Shown: positions 18,521 through 27,799 of the stretch, in pieces
Position numbering within the stretch: position 1 is the first letter of the stretch
How the letters are laid out: the number at the start of each line of letters is the position of its first letter
Source: Pedobacter mucosus
GTDB lineage: Bacteria; Bacteroidota; Bacteroidia; Sphingobacteriales; Sphingobacteriaceae
Direction: 5' to 3'
DNA: 64,000 nucleotides
Assembly: GCF_022200785.1 (NCBI RefSeq)
Contig: NZ_CP087585.1
Location: forward strand, 4,092,001 to 4,156,000
Position numbers and translations under genes: made by a program
Notes under the pieces: generated by a model
Databases searched by the model: none
What the model was told of the DNA's origin: nothing
The model's input: only the letters and a program-made list of their open reading frames with translations

Positions 18521-21500
18521 TTAAAATTTAGGATGATTTTCATACAACCAAACACGTAAAAGTGATACCAACTGATCCATATCCACAGGTTTACTAATAT
18601 AATCAGAAGCACCTGCCGCTATACATTTTTCTCTATCACCCATCATCGCTTTTGCCGTTACAGCTAAAATTGGCAGATTTCTATATTTTGTATCTAATCG
18701 AATGGTCGATGTAGTTTCGTAACCATCCAACTCTGGCATCATCATATCCATTAAAACAACATCTACTTGTTTGTTTTCTTTTAACAATTTTAGCGCTTCT
18801 TTTCCATCGGTAGCGGTAATAACCTTCATTTGATGTTGCTCTAAAACTTTGGTTAAAGAAAATATATTTCTTACATCGTCGTCAGCTACTAATACGGTTT
18901 TGCCTTTTAAAACATCTTGCAGCTCAATATATTTACTTGTAAGTTTAGTCTGATCTTTGTTTTTTTCTTCCACAAGGTGAAGAAATAGTCCTGCTTCATC
19001 TAAAATACGTTGATAAGAATGTGCAGTTTTCATTACGATAGAATCTGCATATTGTTTAATGCGGTTTTCTTCTCCTTTTGATAGGTTTTTACCTGTAAAA
19101 ATAATAATCGGTAAATTCTCTAATCCTGGCGTTTTTTTAACTACTTCTAGTGTTTCATAAGCGTGTTTATCAGGAATGCCCATGTCTAAAATTACGCAAT
19201 TAACCTCTGGGCGATGAAGCGCAGCAACACTATCATTTACCTGGTTTACAATTTCCGCCTGAATGTTAAAATTGCTTAAAAAGTAACTTAATGCTTTAGC
19301 GTGCTGCTCATTTTCTTCTACAATTAGCACCTTTTTAGGGTGGCGACTCAATGCATTTTCAAGCTTTGTAAAAATTTCTTGCATGTGTTCAAATGCAAAA
19401 GGTTTATTTATAAAATCTACAGCACCTTTTAGTAAACTTTCTTTTTTCACCTGTAGTGATGACATGATATGAACCGGAATTGGTCTAGTTTCAGGGTCAG
19501 CTTTTAATTCTTCCATTACCTGCCAGCCATCTTTAATTGGCAGTTGAATATCTAATAATATCGCTAAAGGCTTGTATTCCTTTGCCATTTCGAGGCCCAC
19601 ATCGCCTCTTACGGCCACTAAACCTTTGTATTTTTGCTTACGTGTAAAATCTAGAAGAGTTTTAGCAAATGGCGTATCATCTTCAATAATTAAAATAACT
19701 TTATCATTAGGCGAAATATTATTTCGATCGTCTTCAATCTCTTGAGGAATATTTGCTACCGTTAAATTATTTACTTTTTTTGATACATATTCTGGTGCAA
19801 AAGGCAAACTTTTTTCCAACGGATTTATAACGCCATTTAAGCCTTTGCTGCTATCTACAGGCAAGGTTAGCGTAAATGTACTTCCTACATTTTCTTTGCT
19901 TTCTAAATCAATAAAACCGCCTAAAAGTTTTGCCAGTTCTCTACTAATAGAAAGCCCTAATCCTGTACCACCATATTTTCGTTTTGTAGAGCCATCTGCT
20001 TGTTGGAAAGCTTCAAAAACCATTGCCTGCTTCTCATAAGCAATACCAACTCCAGTATCAGTTACCTTAAAAATTAAAGCGTTTATTTTTTCATTTTTAC
20101 TAATATCAAGACTTATTGTACCTTTTGATGTAAATTTTATGGCGTTTGATAATAAGTTGTTTAAGATTTGTTCCAGCCTCATTTTGTCTGTATGAAAAAA
20201 TTCTGGAACATCATTTTCCTTAATCAATGTTAGATTTAAAGCTTTCTCTTTAGCAACAGGATTAAACATTGAGCGTAAATTATTGATCACATCGTCAAGT
20301 TTTATATTAGCTTGATCCAGCTCCATTTTTCCTGCTTCAATTTTAGAAAGATCTAAAATCTCATCGATTAAACTTAAAAGACCTTGTCCTGAACTTTGGA
20401 TAACCGTTGCATATTCCTGATGTTCTTTATCCATTTCTTCGTTTTCGGCCATTAATCTTGATAATAACAGAATAGAATTTAATGGCGTACGCAACTCATG
20501 AGACATATTTGCTAAAAACTCAGATTTATACTTAGTGCTTAGTTCTAATGCCTCCGCTTTTTGGCCAATCTCCAAATTACGCTCTTCTATAAGCTCGTTT
20601 TTTTCTTCTAATAAGCTACTTCTTTCCTCTAGTTCCTGGTTGCTTTGCATCAATTCTTCTTGTTGCACGCGTAGCTCTTCTTCTGATGCCTGAAGTTTTT
20701 GAGCTTGTGCTTCAAGCTCTGCATTCATTTCTTCCAACTCATTATGTTGAACTTGCAATTCTTCTGATTGAGCTTGAGTTTCCTCTAGCAACTGTTGAAG
20801 CTTAAATCTATTTTGAGCACCTAACAAAGCGGTGCCAATATCAGAAATTACTAGATTTAGAAAGTGTAATTGTAGATCGCTAAAGGTTGTGAGATTGCCC
20901 AACTCTATTCCTCCAATTGAAATACCATTTCTAATTATGGGAAGAATTAGCAATTGTGTAGGATGATTATTTCCGGAAACATAACTTATCGTCATCTCTC
21001 CTTGTGGAACATCATCCAAAATAATGGTTTTACCAGATTTTACTGCTTGTCCGATTAAGCCTTCGCCAAGTTGTAATATTTGCGGTAATTTTTGACCTTC
21101 TAAAGCATACTGACTTTTCAAATGAAGTTGTCCATCATCCTTAATTAAATAAATAGCCCCAACCTGGCACTTCGTATAAGTAACCAAAAAATCAATAATA
21201 TCATCAGCTAAATGAAAAACATCCTTTTCGCCAACCATTCTAACATTTAGGTTTGCCATACCCGTTTGTAGCCATTCATTTTCTGCAAGTCTGTCAAACG
21301 ATTTTTTAAGCGACGAAGACATTGTATTTAATGATACAGAGAGCACGCCTATATCATCTTCTGATGCGCTATCTAACCTAACACCGTAATTGCCATTCGA
21401 AATTTGATGTGCAATTTCTTTTATGGCTACAATGCGTTTCTCCATTTCTAATTTTTTTTCTTCGATCTCTGTTTGAAGTTTAAGTCGCTCATCAAAATCA

Positions 21501-22108
21501 ATGGAAACCTTTCTATAAAAAAAGATGGTAATCAAAATGGCTAAAGCAGCAGCAACCAAGATTAGGATTGGCGCAAAAGAAATGAATTTATTTAATTCGC
21601 TGGTTCGTTCTTCAAGCAACCTTCGCTCTTCCTTCACCATCGATTTAACGATAATACGGGCTTCATCCATGTAAGTTTTGCCCTGGTATAAAACGATTGG
21701 ATCGATTTGGCCACCTAACGATTTTATCTCTATCGTAGATTTAATAATCTTCATTCTTTGCAATAAAATATTGCGCAGCGATGCAATACTTTTTTGTTGA
21801 ACAGGATTATCTTTAGTATCAATTTTAATTTTTTTCAATAGCGAATCTGCAGAATCGCTTGCGCCTACATATGGCTGTAAAAACACTTTATTACCTGTTA
21901 AAAGGAATCCTCTTTGTCCGGTTTCAGCATCTTTTAAGTAGGAGATTACGTCTTCTGTATTTAAAATTACTTCATCGCTATGCTTAACTAGTTCGGTATT
22001 TTTTATAAGGTTAATAATACTTACATACGATGCAAGCGAGCTTATAAAAAGAATTATGAGCGATAAGCCAAGGCCTAAGCGTAAGTTGTTTTTAAGCGTT
22101 CTTTTCAT
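18521..22108 (-). CDS. Hybrid sensor histidine kinase: CHASE3-HAMP-GAF-HisKA-HATPase-REC-REC-REC
   Basis: A 1195-residue membrane kinase. Order by rough residue: TM1 (11-33), a CHASE3 sensor (about 35-170, with DAETGQRGFLLTG), TM2 (176-197), HAMP, GAF (about 285-435), a long Glu/Gln-rich coiled coil (about 437-525), HisKA with SHELRTPLNS, HATPase with GTGLGLSISREL, then three receiver domains (about 800-915, 930-1040, 1070-1185). The first and third receivers have ordinary acidic pairs (IIEDD, VADDD); the second has Glu-Glu (VEEN) but keeps its Asp in ILDMGIPD. No Hpt domain is seen. It heads a compact run of cheR/cheB and single receivers and is a candidate CheR/CheB substrate through its coiled coil. 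Confidence 0.93.
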   Translation of the reverse strand: MKRTLKNNLRLGLGLSLIILFISSLASYVSIINLIKNTELVKHSDEVILNTEDVISYLKDAETGQRGFLLTGNKVFLQPYVGASDSADSLLKKIKIDTKDNPVQQKSIASLRNILLQRMKIIKSTIEIKSLGGQIDPIVLYQGKTYMDEARIIVKSMVKEERRLLEERTSELNKFISFAPILILVAAALAILITIFFYRKVSIDFDERLKLQTEIEEKKLEMEKRIVAIKEIAHQISNGNYGVRLDSASEDDIGVLSVSLNTMSSSLKKSFDRLAENEWLQTGMANLNVRMVGEKDVFHLADDIIDFLVTYTKCQVGAIYLIKDDGQLHLKSQYALEGQKLPQILQLGEGLIGQAVKSGKTIILDDVPQGEMTISYVSGNNHPTQLLILPIIRNGISIGGIELGNLTTFSDLQLHFLNLVISDIGTALLGAQNRFKLQQLLEETQAQSEELQVQHNELEEMNAELEAQAQKLQASEEELRVQQEELMQSNQELEERSSLLEEKNELIEERNLEIGQKAEALELSTKYKSEFLANMSHELRTPLNSILLLSRLMAENEEMDKEHQEYATVIQSSGQGLLSLIDEILDLSKIEAGKMELDQANIKLDDVINNLRSMFNPVAKEKALNLTLIKENDVPEFFHTDKMRLEQILNNLLSNAIKFTSKGTISLDISKNEKINALIFKVTDTGVGIAYEKQAMVFEAFQQADGSTKRKYGGTGLGLSISRELAKLLGGFIDLESKENVGSTFTLTLPVDSSKGLNGVINPLEKSLPFAPEYVSKKVNNLTVANIPQEIEDDRNNISPNDKVILIIEDDTPFAKTLLDFTRKQKYKGLVAVRGDVGLEMAKEYKPLAILLDIQLPIKDGWQVMEELKADPETRPIPVHIMSSLQVKKESLLKGAVDFINKPFAFEHMQEIFTKLENALSRHPKKVLIVEENEQHAKALSYFLSNFNIQAEIVNQVNDSVAALHRPEVNCVILDMGIPDKHAYETLEVVKKTPGLENLPIIIFTGKNLSKGEENRIKQYADSIVMKTAHSYQRILDEAGLFLHLVEEKNKDQTKLTSKYIELQDVLKGKTVLVADDDVRNIFSLTKVLEQHQMKVITATDGKEALKLLKENKQVDVVLMDMMMPELDGYETTSTIRLDTKYRNLPILAVTAKAMMGDREKCIAAGASDYISKPVDMDQLVSLLRVWLYENHPKF

Positions 22109-22123
22109 TATTAAACGTAAGGT

Positions 22124-23257
22124 TTATAGTTGAGCAGTAAGAATTTTTTCTTCGGTAATTGGAACAATAAAATAGAATTCTGAACCTTCATTTGGTGCGC
22201 TATTTACACCGATTGATCCATTATGCCGACTTATAATTTCGGAGCAAATGTATAAGCCGATACCCAGACCATTAAAACGGTTGCTATTATCTTCTACTCT
22301 ATAAAATTTTTCAAATATTTTTTCTTGCTGTTCTTTTGAAATTCCAATGCCAAAATCTTTTACTGATAGAAAAAGTTTTTCGTCTTTTATATTGATAGAA
22401 ACATTTACCTGGTTGGTATCTGGAGCATACTTTATGGCGTTTGTAATAAAGTTTATGACCACTTGCTCTAATCGCATTTCATCACCAAAAACATCTTCAG
22501 AAGCAATACCAAGTTTGTTTATCTTGTAATCGGGATAGGAATGTTGCAGCATTTCTATGGTATTACTAACCATTTTATCAGCCGAAAAACTTTTCATATT
22601 AAATTTAAGTTTTCCACTTTCAATCTTGGAGATATCGAGCAAATCAACAATTAAATCATTAAGTTTTTCTAATTGTATACTGGCTTTTGCCAAATGACTT
22701 TGAGATAGAACTTTATCATTTTTATCTAAGCTCCTTTGTAACAGCTGAATATAACCTTTAACACTTGTTAAAGGTGTTTTAAGTTCATGACTGGCAATAC
22801 TTATAAATTCATCTTTTTTATGTTCTGCGAGTTTGCGAAATTCAATTTCTTCTATTAACTTTTCCTGAACTTCATTGAGTTTTCGATTCTGCTCGTAAAT
22901 GCGATAAAAAGTTTTGATTTTGAGTAAGAGCACATTAATATCAACTGGCTTGATGATGTAATCTAATCCTCCGCTTAAATAACCTTTAGTAATAAATTTT
23001 AATTCTGTGCTAGCAGCTGATAGAAAAATAATGGCTGTATCTTTAGCTTTACTGAAACCAGATATGGCTTCAGCAACTTCAAAGCCATCCATATCTGGCA
23101 TTTGAACATCCAATATTATTAATACGTAATTGGTTTTTAAAACTTTTTTTAACGCTTCTTCACCTGATAATGCGGTATCAACCTCAAAATTATGTGCTTG
23201 TAGTACTTTTTGTAAGGATATAAGGTTTTCAGGCCTATCATCAACTATAAGGATCAT
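22124..23257 (-). CDS. Response regulator-histidine kinase (REC-HisKA-HATPase)
   Basis: A soluble 377-residue hybrid with the receiver in front of the kinase: REC (residues 1-115; VDDRPEN, Asp in LIILDVQMPDMDG, Lys in YIIKPVD), a short coiled-coil linker, HisKA (SHELKTPLTSVKGY near residue 155) and HATPase (NFITNAIKYAPD, DFGIGISKE, GLGIGLYICSEI). Such proteins usually receive phosphate from a partner kinase and pass on a signal. It is the first gene of the cluster, 15 nt upstream of the 1195-residue kinase. Confidence 0.92.
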   Translation of the reverse strand: MILIVDDRPENLISLQKVLQAHNFEVDTALSGEEALKKVLKTNYVLIILDVQMPDMDGFEVAEAISGFSKAKDTAIIFLSAASTELKFITKGYLSGGLDYIIKPVDINVLLLKIKTFYRIYEQNRKLNEVQEKLIEEIEFRKLAEHKKDEFISIASHELKTPLTSVKGYIQLLQRSLDKNDKVLSQSHLAKASIQLEKLNDLIVDLLDISKIESGKLKFNMKSFSADKMVSNTIEMLQHSYPDYKINKLGIASEDVFGDEMRLEQVVINFITNAIKYAPDTNQVNVSINIKDEKLFLSVKDFGIGISKEQQEKIFEKFYRVEDNSNRFNGLGIGLYICSEIISRHNGSIGVNSAPNEGSEFYFIVPITEEKILTAQL

Positions 23258-23331
23258 CTTTTATTAAAGCAAAATAAGAAGCCAGAAAATTAGTTTGGTT
23301 TAGAAATTAAATCTCTAAATTGTAAACAAAC

Positions 23332-23360
23332 AATTATCGATAAAAATTGTTTCGATAATT
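23332..23360 (-). terminator. Possible terminator of the zinc peptidase gene
   Basis: Perfect 9-bp stem AATTATCGA (23332-23340) with TCGATAATT (23352-23360), 11-nt loop, overlapping the stop codon of the minus-strand gene and followed on that strand by T-rich sequence. The stem is AT-rich, so it is a weak candidate. Confidence 0.4.
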
Positions 23361-24201
23361 ATAAATTAGCCGTATTAAAGGTATCTCCTTGTTTAATATC
23401 ACCAGTTTCGAAGCCTTTTTTAAACCAATACATTCTTTGTTGTGATGTGCCGTGGGTAAACGAGTCTGGAGTAACTTCGCCGGTCGCTTGTTTTTGCAAT
23501 TTATCATCACCAATGGCGTTTGCAGCAGTTAGCGCTTCTTCAATGTCGCCTTCATCTAACTTAAAATCTTTTAAGTTTTGTGCATTATGCGCCCAAAGTC
23601 CAGCAAAAAAGTCTGCTTGTAACTCTAATTTAACAGATAATCTATTGTATTCTGTCTCGCTCACTTGCCCGCGGGCTTGATCCAGTTTTTCGGAAATTCC
23701 TAAAAGATTTTGAACATGATGACCAACCTCATGCGCAATTACGTATGCTTGAGCAAAATCTCCGGCAGCACCAAAACGGTTTTTTAATTCATCATAAAAA
23801 GCTAAATCGATATATACTTTCTGGTCTCCTGGGCAATAAAAAGGACCAACATCTGCACTTGCATTTCCGCAAGCGGTTTGAACACCTTCTCTAAAAAGCC
23901 TAAGTTTTGGGTATTCGTATTGTTTACCCATCGCCTGAAATTCTTTATCCCAAACTTGTTCGGTCGACTCTAAAACACCAGAAACGAATACAGCTTGCGG
24001 ATCATTACTTGGTACGCCTTGTTTAACTTCTGTATTATCTGCAGCTGCAGGCATTTGACTTACTAAACCAGTAAAATCTTTCCCGAAGAATAAACCAAGT
24101 ACAACTACAATTAATCCGATTCCACCACCTAAAATGGTTTTACCACCGCCGCCACTTCTTCCATCTTCTACATTATTACTGCCTTTACCGAACCATTGCA
24201 T
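23359..24201 (-). CDS. Neutral zinc metallopeptidase (YpfJ/KPN_02809 family)
   Basis: A 280-residue membrane-anchored putative metallopeptidase. The N terminus is a Gly-rich cytoplasmic segment (RSGGGGKTILGGG) followed by one transmembrane helix (IGLIVVVLGLFFG) and an extracytoplasmic domain. The zinc motif HEVGHHVQN lies near residue 162, preceded by the characteristic CGNASADVGPFYCPGDQKVYID segment; a downstream ELQADFFAGLWAH supplies the third ligand region. The family is widespread in Gram-negative bacteria, and its physiological substrate is not established. It is monocistronic by context. Confidence 0.9.
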   Translation of the reverse strand: MQWFGKGSNNVEDGRSGGGGKTILGGGIGLIVVVLGLFFGKDFTGLVSQMPAAADNTEVKQGVPSNDPQAVFVSGVLESTEQVWDKEFQAMGKQYEYPKLRLFREGVQTACGNASADVGPFYCPGDQKVYIDLAFYDELKNRFGAAGDFAQAYVIAHEVGHHVQNLLGISEKLDQARGQVSETEYNRLSVKLELQADFFAGLWAHNAQNLKDFKLDEGDIEEALTAANAIGDDKLQKQATGEVTPDSFTHGTSQQRMYWFKKGFETGDIKQGDTFNTANL

Positions 24202-24326
24202 AGCTTTATTATTAGTTTTTGTTAATAACCTTTACCAATAGGAAATTGTTATACTAAAGTAAAAAATATTTCAAAGTATTCTGATTTGATTATTCGAACA
24301 AAATTAATCTGCGAATGCTTTGCATA

Positions 24327-24356
24327 AAAAATCCGTAGCGCTGTAACGCTACGGAT
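24327..24356 (-). terminator. Rho-independent terminator of gltX
   Basis: Perfect 10-bp stem ATCCGTAGCG (24331-24340) with CGCTACGGAT (24347-24356) and a 6-nt loop. On the minus strand it is followed by TTTTTATGC. It lies 16 nt beyond the gltX stop. Confidence 0.9.
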
Positions 24357-24371
24357 CAATATAAATTTAGA

Positions 24372-25880
24372 CTAACTATTAAATACTATTATTGCTTTTT
24401 CAATTCTTGATTTTGTTTCTTCTTTACCTAATAAAATAGCGATATCGAAAACACCAGGCCCAAATTTGCCTCCAACCAACATAATGCGGAAAGGCAACAT
24501 TAATTCACCAGGCTTAAATCCTTTTTCATCAGCTAGAGTTTTAAATGCCGTTTCAGCACTTATCACATCTGTAAGGATTAAATTTTCTGCATAAGCATTA
24601 AAAAATGCTGCTTTTTCTGGTGTCCATTTTGGCTTAACAGAGGCTGAATCGTATTCTGTTGGTGCGTTGAAAAAGTATGTGCTTTGTGCAACAAAATCTG
24701 GCAATAATGTACACCTATCTTTTATTAAATCGATAACAGTATTTAGAAATGCGTCATCGCCAACTTCAATACCAGCTTTTTCTAATTCATTTTTTACTGA
24801 TTTTTGTAACGTGTCAACCGGCGATTGCTTTATCCATTCATGATTGTACCATTTGGCTTTTTCAAAATCAAATTTTGCGCCTGCTTTACTAATTCTTTCT
24901 ATTGAAAACGCTGCTACTAACTCAGAGAGCGTGAAAATTTCTTTTTCAGTTCCATCATTCCAGCCTAGAAGCGCTAGCATATTGATAAAAGCTTCAGGCA
25001 TGAAACCCAATTCTTTAAATCCTTGGGTAACATCATTTGTTTTTGGATCAGTCCAATTCATGGCATATACCGGAAATCCTAAACGATCGCCGTCACGCTT
25101 GCTTAACTTTCCATGTCCATCGGGTTTCAAAATTAGAGGTAAATGTGCCCATTGCGGCATATCACTTTCCCAACCTAAATATTTCCAAAGTAAAATATGT
25201 ATTGGAGCAGATGGCAACCATTCTTCCCCACGGAAAGCATGAGAAATTTCCATTGCTTTATCATCAACAACAACTGCTAAATGATAGGTTGGCATTCCAT
25301 CTGCTTTTAACAAAACTTTATCATCAACAATGGCAGTTTCAAAACTCACATTACCGCGAATTAAATCGTTAAAATGAACAATTTCTTGCTCAGGAACTTT
25401 AATCCGAATTACATAAGGTGTTTTGGCGGCTAACAAATCTTCTACTTCACTTATGGTTAAGGTTAGTGAATTATGCATTTGCATCCTTGTGGCTTGTCCG
25501 TATTGAAAATTAGGAATTTCTTTACGTTTTGCATCCAAATCTTCTGGAGTATCAAAAGCATAATAGGCATAACCATCGCTTATTAATTGCTCGGCAAATT
25601 TCCTGTAACTGGGTTTACGTTCGCTTTGGCGATAAGGGCCGTAAACGCCGGGGTTATTCGGACTCTCATCCGGCGTGATGCCGCACCAATCTAAACAATC
25701 AACAATATATTGCTCTGCACCTTCAACAAAACGATTTTGATCCGTATCTTCTACCCGAAGCACAAAAGTTCCATTGTTTTTTTTAGCAAACAAATAATTA
25801 AATAATGCAGTGCGAACACCGCCTAAATGCAAGCCACCGGTTGGGCTTGGCGCAAATCTTACTCTAACTTTCTTATCCAT
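24372..25880 (-). CDS. gltX: Glutamyl-tRNA synthetase
   Basis: Class I aminoacyl-tRNA synthetase charging tRNA-Glu (and possibly tRNA-Gln where the amidotransferase route is used). The 502-residue protein shows the HIGH-type motif FAPSPTGGLHLGGVRTALFN near residue 9 and the KMSKS-type KLSKRDGDRLGFP near residue 258, with DTDQNR near residue 46 and an anticodon-binding C-terminal helical domain. The start at 25880 gives the expected MDKKVRVRFAPSPTG opening. It is flanked by a strong terminator downstream and a divergent histidine kinase upstream. Confidence 0.97.
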   Translation of the reverse strand: MDKKVRVRFAPSPTGGLHLGGVRTALFNYLFAKKNNGTFVLRVEDTDQNRFVEGAEQYIVDCLDWCGITPDESPNNPGVYGPYRQSERKPSYRKFAEQLISDGYAYYAFDTPEDLDAKRKEIPNFQYGQATRMQMHNSLTLTISEVEDLLAAKTPYVIRIKVPEQEIVHFNDLIRGNVSFETAIVDDKVLLKADGMPTYHLAVVVDDKAMEISHAFRGEEWLPSAPIHILLWKYLGWESDMPQWAHLPLILKPDGHGKLSKRDGDRLGFPVYAMNWTDPKTNDVTQGFKELGFMPEAFINMLALLGWNDGTEKEIFTLSELVAAFSIERISKAGAKFDFEKAKWYNHEWIKQSPVDTLQKSVKNELEKAGIEVGDDAFLNTVIDLIKDRCTLLPDFVAQSTYFFNAPTEYDSASVKPKWTPEKAAFFNAYAENLILTDVISAETAFKTLADEKGFKPGELMLPFRIMLVGGKFGPGVFDIAILLGKEETKSRIEKAIIVFNS

Positions 25881-26042
25881 GGTTATATGTTTAGCGCTTA
25901 ATATTTAGCATGTGCCATTGAGAATGCAAAGCTATACATCAAACGCAAGACGCTACAAAGATATGTTTTTCATCCATTTTATACTGTTTTCGACAGTGAT
26001 CAAGCAGCGGCGATATTAACATTATTGCTTTTTGGTTGTTGA

Positions 26043-26059
26043 AAAAGCATAATGCTTTT
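26043..26059. promoter_or_regulatory. Palindrome upstream of the histidine kinase operon
   Basis: AAAAGCAT-A-ATGCTTTT is a perfect 8-bp inverted repeat around one base, ending 41 bp before the kinase ATG, so a homodimeric regulator could bind there. A weak terminator-like reading is also possible because T-rich sequence follows. Confidence 0.35.
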
Positions 26060-26100
26060 ATGTTTTTTCCGTTTTGTTATTGTAATTTGGCTACCAAAGC

Positions 26101-27309
26101 ATGAATCCTTACGAAAAGAAACGCCGCTGGAAATTTTTCCTCTTAATTTTTGCCATCTTAATCGGCATAGCCTCAGTATTTTACACAGATTCTTTCGTAA
26201 AAAAAATGGAGCGTGAAGAAGCTATTCAGGTCCAGCTTTGGGTGCGCATACAAGAACGATCCATGTTTTTAATGGATAATGATGATTTTAGTGCTGTAGT
26301 ACAAACCGTTAAAGCCAACACCAAAGTTTCTGTTATAATGGTAGATTCTGTAGGCGTTATTACCTCGTTTTTTGGCTTGGATAGTACCAAAACTATTTAT
26401 CCATCTGCAGATGCCAAGCTTGATTATGATAGTTTGTATTTTGTTAGGCAGCTCTCAAAAATGAAAATGCAACATCGCCCATTGGATATGAATATTCTTG
26501 GCTCAAAATATAAAGCCTATTACAAAGATTCATTCATTTTAACGCAGTTAAGGTACTTTCCTTACATACAATTAATCGTTATTTTTCTTTTCCTTTTAAC
26601 GGCATATGCTGCATTCAGTTCGGCCCGACGCGATGAACAAGATCATGTTTGGGTTGGTTTGGCCAAAGAAACGGCGCATCAACTCGGTACGCCAATATCG
26701 TCATTAATGGCTTGGACAGAATTAATGAAATCAAAATTTGATGCAGAAGAAGATCCATTAATTGCTGAAATGGAGAATGATATTAAGCGACTAGAAATTA
26801 TTGCAGATCGCTTTTCAAAAATTGGATCGAAACCAATTTTAGAAGATCATACCGTATACATTGTGATCAGTGATTTTATCCGTTACTTCAAAGTGCGGAC
26901 TTCAGATAAAGTTAAATTTAGCATTACTGGTGATGAACAGGTTAGGGCCTTATTAAATATTCCTTTATTTGATTGGGTGACAGAAAATCTTTTAAAAAAT
27001 GCCGCAAATGCCATTGAAAATGAGGGTTCTATCTCTATAAATATTATTGAAAACCTTGCCAAGGAACAGGTATTTATTGATGTTACCGATACAGGAAAAG
27101 GCATACCAAGATCTAAATTTGATGCCGTTTTTCAACCTGGCTACACTACACGTAAACGCGGTTGGGGATTAGGATTATCTTTAACCAAACGTATTGTTGA
27201 AAATTACCACAGTGGAGAAATTTTCGTTAAAGATTCTGAATTGGGAAAAGGCACAACTTTTAGAATAATTTTAAAAAGCAGTTTACGATATGAACCGACC
27301 ACAGCCTAG
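26101..27309 (+). CDS. Membrane sensor histidine kinase
   Basis: A 402-residue kinase with two transmembrane segments (residues about 12-30 and 158-176) bracketing an extracytoplasmic sensor region of roughly 125 residues. The phosphoacceptor region reads AKETAHQLGTPISSLMAW near residue 196, a divergent H-box. The ATPase domain shows ENLLKNAANAIEN (N box), DTGKGIPRS (G1) and RGWGLGLSLTKRIV (G2). No response regulator gene is adjacent. It overlaps the DinB-family gene by 20 nt, so the three genes at 26101-28211 form a translationally coupled operon. Confidence 0.92.
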   Translation: MNPYEKKRRWKFFLLIFAILIGIASVFYTDSFVKKMEREEAIQVQLWVRIQERSMFLMDNDDFSAVVQTVKANTKVSVIMVDSVGVITSFFGLDSTKTIYPSADAKLDYDSLYFVRQLSKMKMQHRPLDMNILGSKYKAYYKDSFILTQLRYFPYIQLIVIFLFLLTAYAAFSSARRDEQDHVWVGLAKETAHQLGTPISSLMAWTELMKSKFDAEEDPLIAEMENDIKRLEIIADRFSKIGSKPILEDHTVYIVISDFIRYFKVRTSDKVKFSITGDEQVRALLNIPLFDWVTENLLKNAANAIENEGSISINIIENLAKEQVFIDVTDTGKGIPRSKFDAVFQPGYTTRKRGWGLGLSLTKRIVENYHSGEIFVKDSELGKGTTFRIILKSSLRYEPTTA

Positions 27310-27799
27310 TGAGTATCCCATTTGGGGAGAAATATACATTAGCAAAGTAAATGGAGATATTTTCGAAGTTTTAAAGGAGCAAATAAAAAGTCTTCCTACA
27401 TTGTTTAGGGCAAATGCTGATAAACAAAATTACGCTTATGCTGCAGGGAAATGGACCTTGAAAGAAATGCTTGGCCATATTATAGATTGCGAAAGGATAT
27501 TTGCTTACCGAATTACTGCTTTTGCAAGAAATGAAAAACAACATTTACCTGGTTTTGATGAAGATGATTATGTGCTAAATGCTCATTTTGCTGAAAGAGA
27601 TTTAGAAGATTTACTTCAAGAATTTATTGCCTTGAGAAGGGCAAATCTCTATCTTTTTAGTTCTTTGAATCACGAGGAATTGGAGAGAAAAGGTGTTGCT
27701 TCTGAACGGGAAATTAATGTAAAATCCATTTTGTTTATTACCGCCGGACATATTATTCATCATATATCCATTTTAAAAGAACGTTATCATGTGGTTTAA
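27290..27799 (+). CDS. DinB family protein
   Basis: A 169-residue four-helix-bundle protein of the DinB/YfiT group, whose members bind a divalent metal through three histidines and often act as thiol-dependent transferases or have no known role. Candidate metal ligands are in MLGHIIDCER near residue 61 and ITAGHIIHHISILKERY near residue 155. The opening YPIWGEIYISKVNGD and the LPGFDEDDYV loop are usual for this group. It overlaps the kinase gene upstream by 20 nt and the thioesterase gene downstream by 11 nt. Confidence 0.88.
   Translation: MNRPQPSEYPIWGEIYISKVNGDIFEVLKEQIKSLPTLFRANADKQNYAYAAGKWTLKEMLGHIIDCERIFAYRITAFARNEKQHLPGFDEDDYVLNAHFAERDLEDLLQEFIALRRANLYLFSSLNHEELERKGVASEREINVKSILFITAGHIIHHISILKERYHVV

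Noticed and set aside
24844..25372. Two plus-strand open frames within gltX
   Set aside because: Both are shadow frames antisense to a well-conserved gltX and overlap each other.
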